64,000 bases of DNA from Hydractinia symbiolongicarpus (lineage: Eukaryota; Cnidaria; Hydrozoa; Anthoathecata; Hydractiniidae). A program made the position numbers and the translations under genes. The stretch lies in the NCBI RefSeq assembly GCF_029227915.1, contig NC_079884.1, forward strand, positions 6,450,001 to 6,514,000, read 5' to 3'. Shown one piece after another: positions 1 through 12,900 of the stretch; the stretch's first letter is position 1, and each line of letters begins with the position of its first letter. Below the pieces are notes generated by a model, which had not been told where the DNA came from, searched no databases, and was given only the letters and a program-made list of their open reading frames with translations.

Positions 1-20
1 CCCGTAAATCCCGGGCTTGG

Positions 21-35
21 CCCGTATAGTCGAAT
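21..35 (-). other. CENP-B-box-like motif, one base short (representative)
   Basis: On the minus strand the site reads ATTCGACTATACGGG: TTCG, three bases, A, two bases, CGGG. The core CENP-B box known from mammals is TTCG, four bases, A, two bases, CGGG. All constrained bases are present, but the first spacer is one base short. The site recurs in every monomer of the GTCGAATG type. Functional meaning is unproven and chance is possible. Confidence 0.4.
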
Positions 36-129
36 GTATACAAAGAAAGTACCCTGTGAGTAAACTCATTTCCAGAACGATTTTTTAAATTAGTTTTTCA
101 CCACTAAAACGCATAAGACTTGTAGTTTT

Positions 130-149
130 CAAAAATGTTTTCATTTTTG
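130..149. other. Conserved dyad (8-bp stem, 4-base loop), representative copy
   Basis: CAAAAATG, loop TTTT, CATTTTTG form a perfect inverted repeat. The equivalent site recurs in most SAT1 monomers. The loop varies (TTTT, TTTA, TTCA, CTTT) while the arms are mostly kept. One block A type has CAAAAGTG in the left arm, which still allows a G-T pair. Possible roles are a cruciform or a protein site, but the sequence does not show which. Confidence 0.7.
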
Positions 150-3100
150 ATGAGACGCTGATTAAAAGAAGTTTAATCGCCGACAAACGAAAACCCGCGA
201 TTTTCCGTAAATCCCGGGCTTGGCCCGTATAGTCAAAAGTATGCAAAGAAAGTACCCAGGGAGTAAACTCATTTCCCAAACGATTTTTTAAATTATTTTG
301 TCACCACTAAAACGCATGAGACTTGTAGTTTTCAAAAGTGTTTTCATTTTTGATGAGACGCTAAATAAAAGAAGTTTAATCGTTGGCAAACGAAAACCCG
401 CGATTACCCGTAAATCCCGGGCTTGGCCCGTATAGTTGTATGTATCTAAAGAAAGTACCCAGGGAGTAAACTCATTTCCCAAAGGATTTTTTAAATTATT
501 TTGTCACCACTAAAACGCATGAGACTTGTAGTTTTCAAAAGTGTTTTCATTTTTGATGAGACGCTGAATAAAAGAAGTTTAATCGTTGGCAAACGAAAAC
601 CCGCGATTTCCTGTAAATCCCGGGCTTGGCCCGTATAGTTGTATGTATCTAAAGAAAGTACCCAGGGAGTAAACTGATTTCCCGAACGATTTTTCAAATT
701 ATTTCTGCACCACTAGAACAAATGAGACTTGTAGTTTTCAAAAATGTTTTCATTTTTAATGAGAAGATTAATGAAAGAGGTTTAATCGCCGGCAAACGAA
801 AACCCGCGATTTCACGTAAATCCCGGGCTTGGCCCGTATAGTCGAATGTATACAAAGAAAGTACCCTATGAGTAAACTCATTTCCAGAACGATTTTTTAA
901 ATTAGTTTTTCACCACTAAAACGCATGAGACTTTTAGTTTTCAAAAGTGTTTTCATTTTTGATGAGACGTTGAATAAAAGAAGTTTAATCGTTGGCAAAC
1001 GAAAACCCGCGATTTCCCGTAAATCCCGGGCTTGGCCCGTATAGTTGTATGTATCTAAAGAAAGTACCCAGGGAGTAAACTGGTTTCCCGAACGATTTTT
1101 CAAATTATTTCTGCACCACTAGAACAAATGAGACTTGTAGTTTTCAAAAATGTTTTCATTTTTAATGAGAAGATTAATGAAAGAGGTTTAATCGCCGGCA
1201 AACGAAAACCCGCGATTTCACGTAAATCCCGGGCTTGGCCCGTATAGTCGAATAGGTACAAAGAAAGTACCCAGGGAGTAAACTCATTCCCCAAACGATT
1301 TTTTAAATTATTATTTCACCACTAAAGCCCATGAGACTTGTAGTTTTTAAAAATGTTTTCATTTTTGATGAGATGCTGAATAAAAGAAGTTTAATCGCCG
1401 GCAAACGAAAACCCGCGATTTCCCGTAAATCCCGGACTCGGCCCGTATAGTCCAAATTATACAAAGAAAGTACCCAGGGAGTAAACTCATTTCCCGAAAG
1501 ATTTTTTAAAATATTTTTTCACCACTAAAACGCATGAGACTTGTAGTTTTCAGAAATGTTTTCATTTTTGATAAGACGCTTAATGAAAGTGTTTTAATCG
1601 CCGGCAAACGAAAACCCGCGATTTCCCGTAAATCCCGGGCTTGGCCCGTATAGTCGAATGTATACAAAGAAAGTACCCTGTGAGTAAACTCATTTCCAGA
1701 ACGATTTTTTAAATTAGTTTTTCACCACTAAAACGCATAAGACTTGTAGTTTTCAAAAATGTTTTCATTTTTGATGAGACGCTGAATAAAAGAAGTTTAA
1801 TCGCCGACAAACGAAAACCCGCGATTTTCCGTAAATCCCGGGCTTGGCCCGTATAGTCAAAAGTATGCAAAGAAAGTACCCAGGGAGTAAACTCATTTCC
1901 CAAACGATTTTTTAAATTATTTTGTCACCACTAAAACGCATGAGACTTGTAGTTTTCGAAAGTGTTTTCATTTTTGATGAGACGCTGAATAAAAGAAGTT
2001 TAATCGTTGGCAAACGAAAACCCGCGATTACCCGTAAATCCCGGGCTTGGCCCGTATAGTTGTATGTATCTAAAGAAAGTACCCAGGGAGTAAACTCAGT
2101 TCCCAAACGATTTTTTAAATTATTTTGTCACCACTAAAACGCATGAGACTTGTAGTTTTCAAAAGTGTTTTCATTTTTGATGAGACGCTGAATAAAAGAA
2201 GTTTAATCGTTGGCAAACGAAAACCCGCGATTTCCCGTAAATCCCGGGATTAGCCCGTATAGTTGTATGTATCTAAAGAAAGTACCCAGGGAGTAAACTG
2301 ATTTCCCGAACGATTTTTCAAATTATTTCTGCACCACTAGAACAAATGAGACTTGTAGTTTTCAAAAATGTTTTCATTTTTGATGAGACGCTGAATAAAA
2401 GAAGTTTAATCGCCGTCAAACGAAAACCCGCGATTTCCCGTAAATCCCGGGCTTGGCCCGTATAGTCAAAAGTATACAAAGAAAGTACCCAGGGAGTAAA
2501 CTCATTTCCCAAACGATTTTTTAAATTATTTTGTCACCACTAAAACGCATGAGACTTGTAGTTTTCAAAAGTGTTTTCATTTTTGATGAGACGCTGAATA
2601 AAAGAAGTTTAATCGTTGGCAAACGAAAACCCGCGATTTCCCGTAAATCCCGGGCTTGGCCCGTATAGTTGTATGTATCTAAAGAAAGTACCCAGGGAGT
2701 AAACTGGTTTCCCGAACGATTTTTCAAATTATTTTTGCACCACTAGAAGAAATGAGACTTGTAGTTTTCAAAAATGTTTTCATTTTTAATGAGAAGATTA
2801 ATGAAAGAGGTTTAATCGCCGGCAAACGAAAACCCGCGATTTCACGTAAATCCCGGGCTTGGCCCGTATAGTCGAATGTATACAAAGAAAGTACCCTATG
2901 AGTAAACTCATTTCCAGAACGATTTTTTAAATTAGTTTTTCACCACTAAAACGCATAAGACTTGTAGTTTTTAAAAATGTTTTCATTTTTGATGAGACGC
3001 TGAATAAAAGAAGTTTAATCGTTGGCAAACGAAAACCCGCGATTTCCCGTAAATCCCGGGCTTGGCCCGTATAGTCAAAAGTATACAAAGAAAGTACCCA

Positions 3101-4146
3101 GGTAGTAAACTCATTTCCCAAACGATTTTTTAAATTATTTTGTCACCACTAAAACGCATGAGACTTGTAGTTTTCAAAAGTGTTTTCATTTTTGATGAGA
3201 CGCTGAATAAAAGAAGTTTAATCGTTGGCAAACGAAAACCCGCGATTTCCCGTAAATCCCGGGCTTGGCCCGTATAGTCAAAAGTATACAAAGAAAGTAC
3301 CCAGGGAGTAAACTCATTTCCCAAACGATTTTTTAAATTATTTTGTCACCACTAAAACGCATGAGACTTGTAGTTTTCAAAAGTGTTTTCATTTTTGATG
3401 AGACGCTGAATAAAAGAAGTTTAATCGCCGTCAAACGAAAACCCGCGATTTCCCGTAAATCCCGGGCTTGGCCCGTATAGTCAAAAGTATACAAAGAAAG
3501 TACCCAGGGAGTAAACTCATTTCCCAAACGATTTTTTAAATTATTTTGTCACCACTAAAACGCATGAGACTTGTAGTTTTCAAAAGTGTCTTCATTTTTG
3601 ATGAGACGCTGAATAAAAGAAGTTTAATCGTTGGCAAACGAAAACCCGCGATTTCCCGTAAATCCCGGGCTTGGCCCGTATAGTTGTATGTATCTAAAGA
3701 AAGTACCCAGGGAGTAAACTGATTTCCCGAACGATTTTTCAAATTATTTCTGCACCACTAGAACAAATGAGACTTGTAGTTTATAAAAATGTTTTCATTT
3801 TTGATGAGACGCTGAATAAAAGAAGTTTAATCGTTGGCAAACGAAAACCCGCGATTTCCCGAAAATCCCGGGCTTGGCCCGTATAGTCAAAAGTATACAA
3901 AGAAAGTACCCAGGGAGTAAACTCATTTCCCAAACGATTTTTTAAATTATTTTGTCACCACTAAAACGCATGAGACTTGTAGTTTTCAAAAGTGTTTTCA
4001 TTTTTGATGAGACGCTGAATAAAAGAAGTTTAATCGTTGGCAAACGAAAACCCGCGATTTCCCGTAAATCCCGGGCTTGGCCCGTATAGTTGTATGTATC
4101 TAAAGAAAGTACCCAGGGAGTAAACTGATTTCCCGAACGATTTTTC

Positions 4147-5364
4147 AAATTATTTCTGCACCACTAGAACAAATGAGACTTGTAGTTTTCAAAAATGTTT
4201 TCATTTTTATTGAGAAGATTAATGAAAGAGGTTTAATCGCCGGCAAACGAAAACCCGCGATTTCACGTAAATCCCGGGCTTGGCCCGTATAGTCGAATGT
4301 ATACAAAGAAAGTACCCAGGGAGTAAACTCATTCCCCAAACGATTTTTTAAATTATTATTTCACCACTAAAGCCCATGAGACTTGTAGTTTTTAAAAATG
4401 TTTTCATTTTTGATGAGACGCTGAATAAAAGAAGTTTAATTGCCGGCAAACGAAAACCCACGATTTCCCGTAAATCCCAGACTCGGCCCGTATAGTCAAA
4501 AGTATACAAAGAAAGTACCCAGGGAGTAAACTCATTTCCCGAACGATTTTTTAAATTAGTTTTTCACCACTAAAACGCATAAGACTTGTAGTTTTCAAAA
4601 ATGTTTTCATTTTTGATGAGACGCTGAATAAAAGAAGTTTAATCGCCGACAAACGAAAACCCGCGATTTTCCGTAAATCCCGGGCTTGGCCCGTATAGTC
4701 AAAGGTATGCAAAGAAAGTACCCAGGGAGTAAACTCATTTCTCAAACGATTTTTTAAATTATTTCTGCACCACTAGAACAAATGAGACTTGTAGTTTTCA
4801 AAAATGTTTTCATTTTTATTGAGAAGATTAATGAAAGAGGTTTAATCGCCGGCAAACGAAAACCCGCGATTTCACGTAAATCCCGGGCTTGGCCCGTATA
4901 GTCGAATGTATACAAAGAAAGTACCCAGGGAGTAAACTCATTCCCCAAACGATTTTTTAAATTATTATTTCACCACTAAAGCCCATGAGACTTGTAGTTT
5001 TTAAAAATGTTTTCATTTTTGATGAGACGCTGAATAAAAGAAGTTTAATTGCCGGCAAACGAAAACCCACGATTTCCCGTAAATCCCAGACTCGGCCCGT
5101 ATAGTCAAAAGTATACAAAGAAAGTACCCAGGGAGTAAACTCATTTCCCGAACGATTTTTTAAATTAGTTTTTCACCACTAAAACGCATAAGACTTGTAG
5201 TTTTCAAAAATGTTTTCATTTTTGATGAGACGCTGAATAAAAGAAGTTTAATCGCCGACAAACGAAAACCCGCGATTTTCCGTAAATCCCGGGCTTGGCC
5301 CGTATAGTCAAAGGTATGCAAAGAAAGTACCCAGGGAGTAAACTCATTTCTCAAACGATTTTTT
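4147..5364 (+). repeat. 609-bp trimer tandem duplication (two copies)
   Basis: Copy 1 spans about 4,147-4,755 and copy 2 about 4,756-5,364, exactly three monomers each. Both share private changes, including TTTTTATTGAGAAG in the first monomer, AATCCCAGACTCGG in the second and GTCAAAGGTATGC in the third. Upstream (TTTTTC versus TTTTTT before AAATTATT) and downstream (ATTTCTGCACC versus ATTTTGTCACC) the copies diverge at once, which fixes the edges. I saw no difference between the copies where I compared them, so the duplication looks recent. Confidence 0.88.
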
Positions 5365-6099
5365 AAATTATTTTGTCACCACTAAAACGCATGAGACTTG
5401 TAGTTTTCAAAAGTGTTTTCATTTTTGATGAGACGCTGAATAAAAGAAGTTTAATCGCTGGCAAACGAAAAACCGCGATTTCCCGTAAATCCCGGGCTTG
5501 GCCCGTGTAGTTGTATGTATCTAAAGAAAGTACCCAGGGAGTAAACTGATTTCCCGAACGATTGCTTAAATTATTATTCCACCACTAAAACGCATAAGAC
5601 TTGTAGTTCACAAAAATTTTTTCATTTTTGATGAGACGCTGAATAAAAGAAGTTTAATCGCCGGCAAACAAAAACCCGCGATTTCCCGTAAATCCCGGAC
5701 TCCGCCCGTATAATCAAAAGTATACAAAGAAAGTACCCAGGGAGTAAACGCATTTCCCGAACGATTTTTTAAATTATTTTTTCACCACTAAAATGCATGA
5801 GACTTGTAGTTTTCAGAAATGTTTTCATTTTTAATGAGACGCTTAATGAAAGTGGTTTAATCGCCGGCAAACGAGAAACCGCGATTTCCCGTAAATCCCG
5901 GGCTTGGCCCGTATAGTCGAATGTATACAAAGAAAGTACCCTGTGAGTAAACTCATTTCCAAAAGGATTTTTTAAATTATCTTTTCACCACTAAAACGCA
6001 TGAGACTTGTAGTTTTCAAAAATGTTTTCATTTTTGATGAGACGCTGAATAAAAGAAATTTAATCGCCGGCAAACAAAAACCCGCCATTTCCCGTAAAC

Positions 6100-6240
6100 C
6101 CCGGACTCGGCCAGTATAGTCAAATGTATACAAAGAAGGCCGGCAAACGAAAACCTGCGATTTCCCGTAAATCCCGAGCTTGGCCCGTATAGTCGAATGT
6201 ATACAAAGAAAGTACCCTGTGAGTAAACTCATTTCCAGAA
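6100..6240 (+). repeat. Truncated monomer junction (copy 1 of 3)
   Basis: At about 6,137 the text passes from TATACAAAGAA straight into GGCCGGCAAACG. It therefore skips most of the monomer (the AT-rich part) and leaves a partial unit of about 70 bp. The same junction recurs at about 8,442 and 11,558, that is, at +2,305 and then +3,116 bp. It was thus made once and copied with its surroundings. This fragment explains why the block B units are not whole multiples of 203. Confidence 0.85.
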
Positions 6241-6840
6241 CGATTTTTTAAATTATTTTTCCACCACTAAAACGCATAAGACTTGTAGTTTACAAAAATT
6301 TTTTCATTTTTGATGAAACGCTGAATAAAAAAAGTTTAATCGCCGGCAAACGAAAACCCGCGATTTCCCGTAAATCCCGGGCTTGGCCCGTATAGTCAAA
6401 AAAATACAAAGAAAGTACCCAGGGAGTAAACTCATTTCCCGAACGATTTTTTAAATTATTTTGTCACCACAAAAACGCATGAGACTTGTAGTTTTCAAAA
6501 GTGTTTTCATTTTTGATGAGACGCTGAATAAAAGAAGTTTAATCGCCGGCAAACGCAAACCTGCGATTTTCCGTAAATCCCGGGCTTGGCCCGTATAGTC
6601 GAATGTATACATAGAAAGTACCCAGGGAGTAAACTCATTTCCCGAACAATTTTTTAAACTATTTTTTCACCACTAAAACGCATGAGACTTGTAGTTTTCA
6701 AAAATGTTTTCATTTTTGATGAAACGCTTAATGAAAGGGGTTTAATCGCCGGCAAACGAAAACCCGCGATTTCCCGTAAATCCCGGGCTTGGCCCGTATA
6801 GTCGAATGTATACAAAGAAAGTACCCTGTGAGTAAACTCA

Positions 6841-9800
6841 TTTCCAGAGAAATTTTTTAAATTAGTTTTTCACCACTAAAGGCATAAGACTTGTAGTTTT
6901 CAAAAATGTTTTCATTTTTGATGAGACGCTGAATAAAAGAAGTTTAATCGCCGTCAAACGAAAACCCGCGATTTCCCGTAAATCCCGGGCTTGGCCCGTA
7001 TAGTCAAAAGTATACAAAAAAAGTACCCAGGGAGTAAACTCATTTCCCAAACGATTTTTTAAATTATTTTGTCACCATTAAAACGCATGTGACTTGTAGT
7101 TTTCAAAAGGGTTTTCATTTTTGATGAGACGCTGAATAAAAGAAGTTTAATCGCTGGTAAACGAAAACCCGCGATTTCCCGTAAATCCCGGGCTTGGCCC
7201 GTATAGTTGTATGTATCTAAAGAAAGTACCCAGGGAGTAAACTGATTTCCCGAACGATTTTTCAAATTATTTCTGCACCACTAGAACAAATGAGAGTTGT
7301 AGTTTTCAAAAATGTTTTCATTTTTAATGAGAAGATTAATGAAAGAGGTTTAATCGCCGGCAAACGAAAACCCGCGATTTCACGTAAATCCCGGGCTTGG
7401 CCCGTATAGTCGAATGTATACAAAGAAAGTACCCAGGGAGTAAACTCATTCCCAAAACGATTTTTTAAATTATTATTTCACCACTAAAGCCCATGAGAGT
7501 TGTAGTTCTTAAAAATGCTTTCATTTTTGATGAGACACTGAATAAAAGAAGTTTAATCGCCGGCAAACGAAAACCCACGATTTCCCGTAAATCCCGGACT
7601 CGGCCCGTATAGTCAAAAGTATACAAAGAAAGTACCCAGGGAGTAAACTCATTTCCCGAACGACTTTTAAAATTAGTTTTTCACCACTAAAACGCATAAG
7701 ACTTGTAGTTTTTAAAATTGTTTTCATTTTTGATGAGACGCTGAATAAAAGAAGTTTAATCGCCGACAAACGAAAACCCGCGATTTTCCGTAAATCGCGG
7801 GCTTGGCCCGTATAGTCAAAGGTATGCAAAGAAAGTACCCAGGGAGTAAACTCATTTCCCAAACGATTTTTTAAATTATTTTCTCACCACTAAAACGCAT
7901 GAGACTTGTAGTTTTCAAAAGTGTTTTCATTTTTGATGAGACGCTGAATAAAAGAAGTTTAATCGCTGGCAAACGAAAAACCGCGATTTCCCGTAAATCC
8001 CGGGCTTGGCCCGTGTAGTTGTATGTATCTAAAGAAAGTACCCAGGGAGTAAACGCATTTCCCGAACGATTTTTTAAATTATTTTTTCACCACTAAAATG
8101 CATGAGACTTGTAGTTTTCAGAAATGTTTTCATTTTTAATGAGACGCTTAATGAAAGTGGTTTAATCGCCGGCAAACGACAACCCGCGATTTCCCGTAAA
8201 TCCCGGGCTTGGCCCGTATAGTCGAATGTATACAAAGAAAGTACCCTGTGAGTAAACTCATTTCCAAAAGGATTTTTTAAATTATCTTTTCACCACTAAA
8301 ACGCATGAGAGTTGTAGTTTTCAAAAATGTTTTCATTTTTGATGAGACGCTGAATAAAAGAAATTTAATCGCCGGCAAACAAAAAACCGCCATTTCCCGT
8401 AAACCCCGGACTCGGCCAGTATAGTCAAATGTATACAAAGAAGGCCGGCAAACGAAAACCCGCGATTTCCCGTAAATCCCGGGCTTGGCCCGTATAGTCG
8501 AATGTATACAAAGAAAGTACCCTGTGAGTAAACTCATTTCCAAAACGATTTTTTAAATTATTTTTCCACCACTAAAACGCATAAGACTTGTAGTTTACAA
8601 AAATTTTTTCATTTTTGATGAGACGCTGAATAAAAAAAGTTTAATCGCCGGCAAACGAAAACCCGCGATTTCCCGTAAATCCCGGGCTTGGTCCGTATAG
8701 TCAAAAAAATACAAAGAAAGTACCCAGGGAGTAAACTCATTTCCCGAACGATTTTTTAAATTGTTTTGTCACCACAAAAACGCATGAGACTTGTAGTTTT
8801 CAAAAGTGTTTTCATTTTTGATGAGACGCTGAATAAAAGAAGTTTAATCGCCGGCAAACGCAAACCTGCGATTTCCCGTAAATCCCGGGCTTGGCCCGTA
8901 TAGTCGAATGTATACATAGAAAGTACCCAGGGAGTAAACTCATTTCCCGAACAATTTTTTAAACTATTTTTTCACCACTAAAACGCATGAGACTTGTAGT
9001 TTTCAAAAATGTTTTCATTTTTGATGAAACGCTTAATGAAAGGGGTTTAATCGCCGGCAAACGAAAACCCGCGATTTCCCGTAAATCCCGGGCTTGGCCC
9101 GTATAGTCGAATGTATACAAAGAAAGTACCCTGTGAGTAAACTCATTTCCAGAAAAATTTTTTAAATTAGTTTTTCACCACTAAAGGCATAAGACTTGTA
9201 GTTTTCAAAAATGTTTTCATTTTTGATGAGACGCTGAATAAAAGAAGTTTAATCGCCGTCAAACGAAAACCCGCGATTTCCCGTAAATCCCGGGCTTGGC
9301 CCGTATAGTGAAAAGTATACAAAAAAAGTACCCAGGGAGTAAACTCATTTCCCAAACGATTTTTTGAATTATTTTGTCACCATTAAAACGCATGTGACTT
9401 GTAGTTTTCAAAAGTGTTTTCATTTTTGATGAGACGCTGAATAAAAGAAGTTTAATCGCTGGTAAACGAAAACCTGCGATTTCCCGTAAATCCCGGGCTT
9501 GGCCCGTATAGTTGTATGTATCTAAAGAAAGTACCCAGGGAGTAAACTGATTTCCCGAACGATTTTTCAAATTATTTCTGCACCACTAGAACAAGTGAGA
9601 CTTGTAGTTTTTAAAAATGTTTTCATTTTTAATGAGAAGATTAATGAAGGAGGTTTAATCGCCGGTAAACGAAAACCCGCGATTTCCCGTAAATCCCGGG
9701 CTTGGCCCGTATAGTCGAATGTATACAAAGAAAGTACCCAGGGAGTAAACTCATTTTCCAAACGATTTTTTAAATTATTATTTCACCAATAAAGCCCATG

Positions 9801-9956
9801 AGACTTGTAGTTTTTAAAAATGTTTTCATTTTTGATGAGACGCTGAATAAAAGAAGTTTAATCGCCGGCAAACGAAAACCCGCGATTTCCCGTAAATCCC
9901 GGGCTTGGCCCGTATAGTCGAAAGTATACAAAGAAAGTACCCAGGGAGTAAACTCA
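6841..9956 (+). repeat. Block B HOR, 3,116-bp unit, copy 1
   Basis: This unit is collinear with 9,957-13,072 at a constant offset of 3,116 bp (checked at 6,862/9,978, 7,059/10,175, 7,521/10,637, 8,277/11,393, 9,167/12,283 and 9,567/12,683). It equals 15 monomers plus a fragment of about 71 bp. Both copies begin at the private motif CCAGAGAAATTTTTTAAATT. Just upstream, copy 1 is preceded by ACCCTGTGAG and copy 2 by ACCCAGGGAG. The unit also holds an internal repeat: 5,740-7,470 matches 8,045-9,770 at +2,305 bp, and 3,116 - 2,305 = 811 bp, four monomers. Confidence 0.88.
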
Positions 9957-12900
9957 TTTCCAGAGAAATTTTTTAAATTAGTTTTTCACCACTAAAGGCA
10001 TAAGACTTGTAGTTTTCAAAAATGTTTTCATTTTTGATGAGACGCTGAATAAAAGAAGTTTAATCGCCGTCAAACGAAAACCCGCGATTTCCCGTAAATC
10101 CCGGGCTTGGCCCGTATAGTCAAAAGTATACAAAAAAAGTACCCAGGGAGTAAACTCATTTCCCAAACGATTTTTTAAATTATTTTGTCACCATTAAAAC
10201 GCATGTGACTTGTAGTTTTCAAAAGGGTTTTCATTTTTGATGAGACGCTGAATAAAAGAAGTTTAATCGCTGGTAAACGAAAACCCGCGATTTCCCGTAA
10301 ATCCCGGGCTTGGCCCGTATAGTTGTATGTATCTAAAGAAAGTACCCAGGGAGTAAACTGATTTCCCGAACGATTTTTCAAATTATTTCTGCACCACTAG
10401 AACAAATGAGAGTTGTAGTTTTCAAAAATGTTTTCATTTTTAATGAGAAGATTAATGAAAGAGGTTTAATCGCCGGCAAACGAAAACCCGCGATTTCACG
10501 TAAATCCCGGGCTTGGCCCGTATAGTCGAATGTATACAAAGAAAGTACCCAGGGAGTAAACTCATTCCCAAAACGATTTTTTAAATTATTATTTCACCAC
10601 TAAAGCCCATGAGAGTTGTAGTTTTTAAAAATGCTTTCATTTTTGATGAGACACTGAATAAAAGAAGTTTAATCGCCGGCAAACGAAAACCCACGATTTC
10701 CCGTAAATCCCGGACTCGGCCCGTATAGTCAAAAGTATACAAAGAAAGTACCCAGGGAGTAAACTCATTTCCCGAACGACTTTTAAAATTAGTTTTTCAC
10801 CACTAAAACGCATAAGACTTGTAGTTTTCAAAAATGTTTTCATTTTTGATGAGACGCTGAATAAAAGAAGTTTAATCGCCGACAAACGAAAACCCGCGAT
10901 TTTCCGTAAATCGCGGGCTTGGCCCGTATAGTCAAAGGTATGCAAAGAAAGTACCCAGGGAGTAAACTCATTTCCCAAACGATTTTTTAAATTATTTTCT
11001 CACCACTAAAACGCATGAGACTTGTAGTTTTCAAAAGTGTTTTCATTTTTGATGAGACGCTGAATAAAAGAAGTTTAATCGCTGGCAAACGAAAAACCGC
11101 GATTTCCCGTAAATCCCGGGCTTGGCCCGTGTAGTTGTATGTATCTAAAGAAAGTACCCAGGGAGTAAACGCATTTCCCGAACGATTTTTTAAATTATTT
11201 TTTCACCACTAAAATGCATGAGACTTGTAGTTTTCAGAAATGTTTTCATTTTTAATGAGACGCTTAATGAAAGTGGTTTAATCGCCGGCAAACGACAACC
11301 CGCGATTTCCCGTAAATCCCGGGCTTGGCCCGTATAGTCGAATGTATACAAAGAAAGTACCCTGTGAGTAAACTCATTTCCAAAAGGATTTTTTAAATTA
11401 TCTTTTCACCACTAAAACGCATGAGAGTTGTAGTTTTCAAAAATGTTTTCATTTTTGATGAGACGCTGAATAAAAGAAATTTAATCGCCGGCAAACAAAA
11501 AACCGCCATTTCCCGTAAACCCCGGACTCGGCCAGTATAGTCAAATGTATACAAAGAAGGCCGGCAAACGAAAACCCGCGATTTCCCGTAAATCCCGGGC
11601 TTGGCCCGTATAGTCGAATGTATACAAAGAAAGTACCCTGTGAGTAAACTCATTTCCAAAACGATTTTTTAAATTATTTTTCCACCACTAAAACGCATAA
11701 GACTTGTAGTTTACAAAAATTTTTTCATTTTTGATGAGACGCTGAATAAAAAAAGTTTAATCGCCGGCAAACGAAAACCCGCGATTTCCCGTAAATCCCG
11801 GGCTTGGTCCGTATAGTCAAAAAAATACAAAGAAAGTACCCAGGGAGTAAACTCATTTCCCGAACGATTTTTTAAATTGTTTTGTCACCACAAAAACGCA
11901 TGAGACTTGTAGTTTTCAAAAGTGTTTTCATTTTTGATGAGACGCTGAATAAAAGAAGTTTAATCGCCGGCAAACGCAAACCTGCGATTTCCCGTAAATC
12001 CCGGGCTTGGCCCGTATAGTCGAATGTATACATAGAAAGTACCCAGGGAGTAAACTCATTTCCCGAACAATTTTTTAAACTATTTTTTCACCACTAAAAC
12101 GCATGAGACTTGTAGTTTTCAAAAATGTTTTCATTTTTGATGAAACGCTTAATGAAAGGGGTTTAATCGCCGGCAAACGAAAACCCGCGATTTCCCGTAA
12201 ATCCCGGGCTTGGCCCGTATAGTCGAATGTATACAAAGAAAGTACCCTGTGAGTAAACTCATTTCCAGAAAAATTTTTTAAATTAGTTTTTCACCACTAA
12301 AGGCATAAGACTTGTAGTTTTCAAAAATGTTTTCATTTTTGATGAGACGCTGAATAAAAGAAGTTTAATCGCCGTCAAACGAAAACCCGCGATTTCCCGT
12401 AAATCCCGGGCTTGGCCCGTATAGTGAAAAGTATACAAAAAAAGTACCCAGGGAGTAAACTCATTTCCCAAACGATTTTTTAAATTATTTTGTCACCATT
12501 AAAACGCATGTGACTTGTAGTTTTCAAAAGTGTTTTCATTTTTGATGAGACGCTGAATAAAAGAAGTTTAATCGCTGGTAAACGAAAACCTGCGATTTCC
12601 CGTAAATCCCGGGCTTGGCCCGTATAGTTGTATGTATCTAAAGAAAGTACCCAGGGAGTAAACTGATTTCCCGAACGATTTTTCAAATTATTTCTACACC
12701 ACTAGAACAAGTGAGACTTGTAGTTTTTAAAAATGTTTTCATTTTTAATGAGAAGATTAATGAAGGAGGTTTAATCGCCGGTAAACGAAAACCCGCGATT
12801 TCCCGTAAATCCCGGGCTTGGCCCGTATAGTCGAATGTATACAAAGAAAGTACCCAGGGAGTAAACTCATTTTCCAAACGATTTTTTAAATTATTATTTC

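Larger units (their letters stand above)
1..5971 (+). repeat. Block A: strictly phased 203-bp monomers
   Basis: Equivalent monomer positions fall at 85, 288, 491, 897, 1100, 1709 and so on to 5,160 and 5,972. Every interval is an exact multiple of 203, so 29 successive monomers carry no net insertion or deletion. Several monomer types alternate. One has TTGTATGTATCTAAAG, one has GAGAAGATTAATGAAAG, one has ACCCTGTGAG, and one has GTCAAAAGTATAC. The segment 1 to about 755 matches 1,625 to about 2,379, a spacing of 1,624 bp or eight monomers. After about 2,380 the copies fall out of step, so this is only a partial eight-monomer higher-order unit. Confidence 0.9.

Noticed and set aside
130-149. 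The hairpin followed by T-rich sequence as a bacterial intrinsic terminator.
   Set aside because: The stem is AT-rich (two G/C pairs) and occurs hundreds of times without genes in a eukaryote-like satellite. A terminator role has no support.
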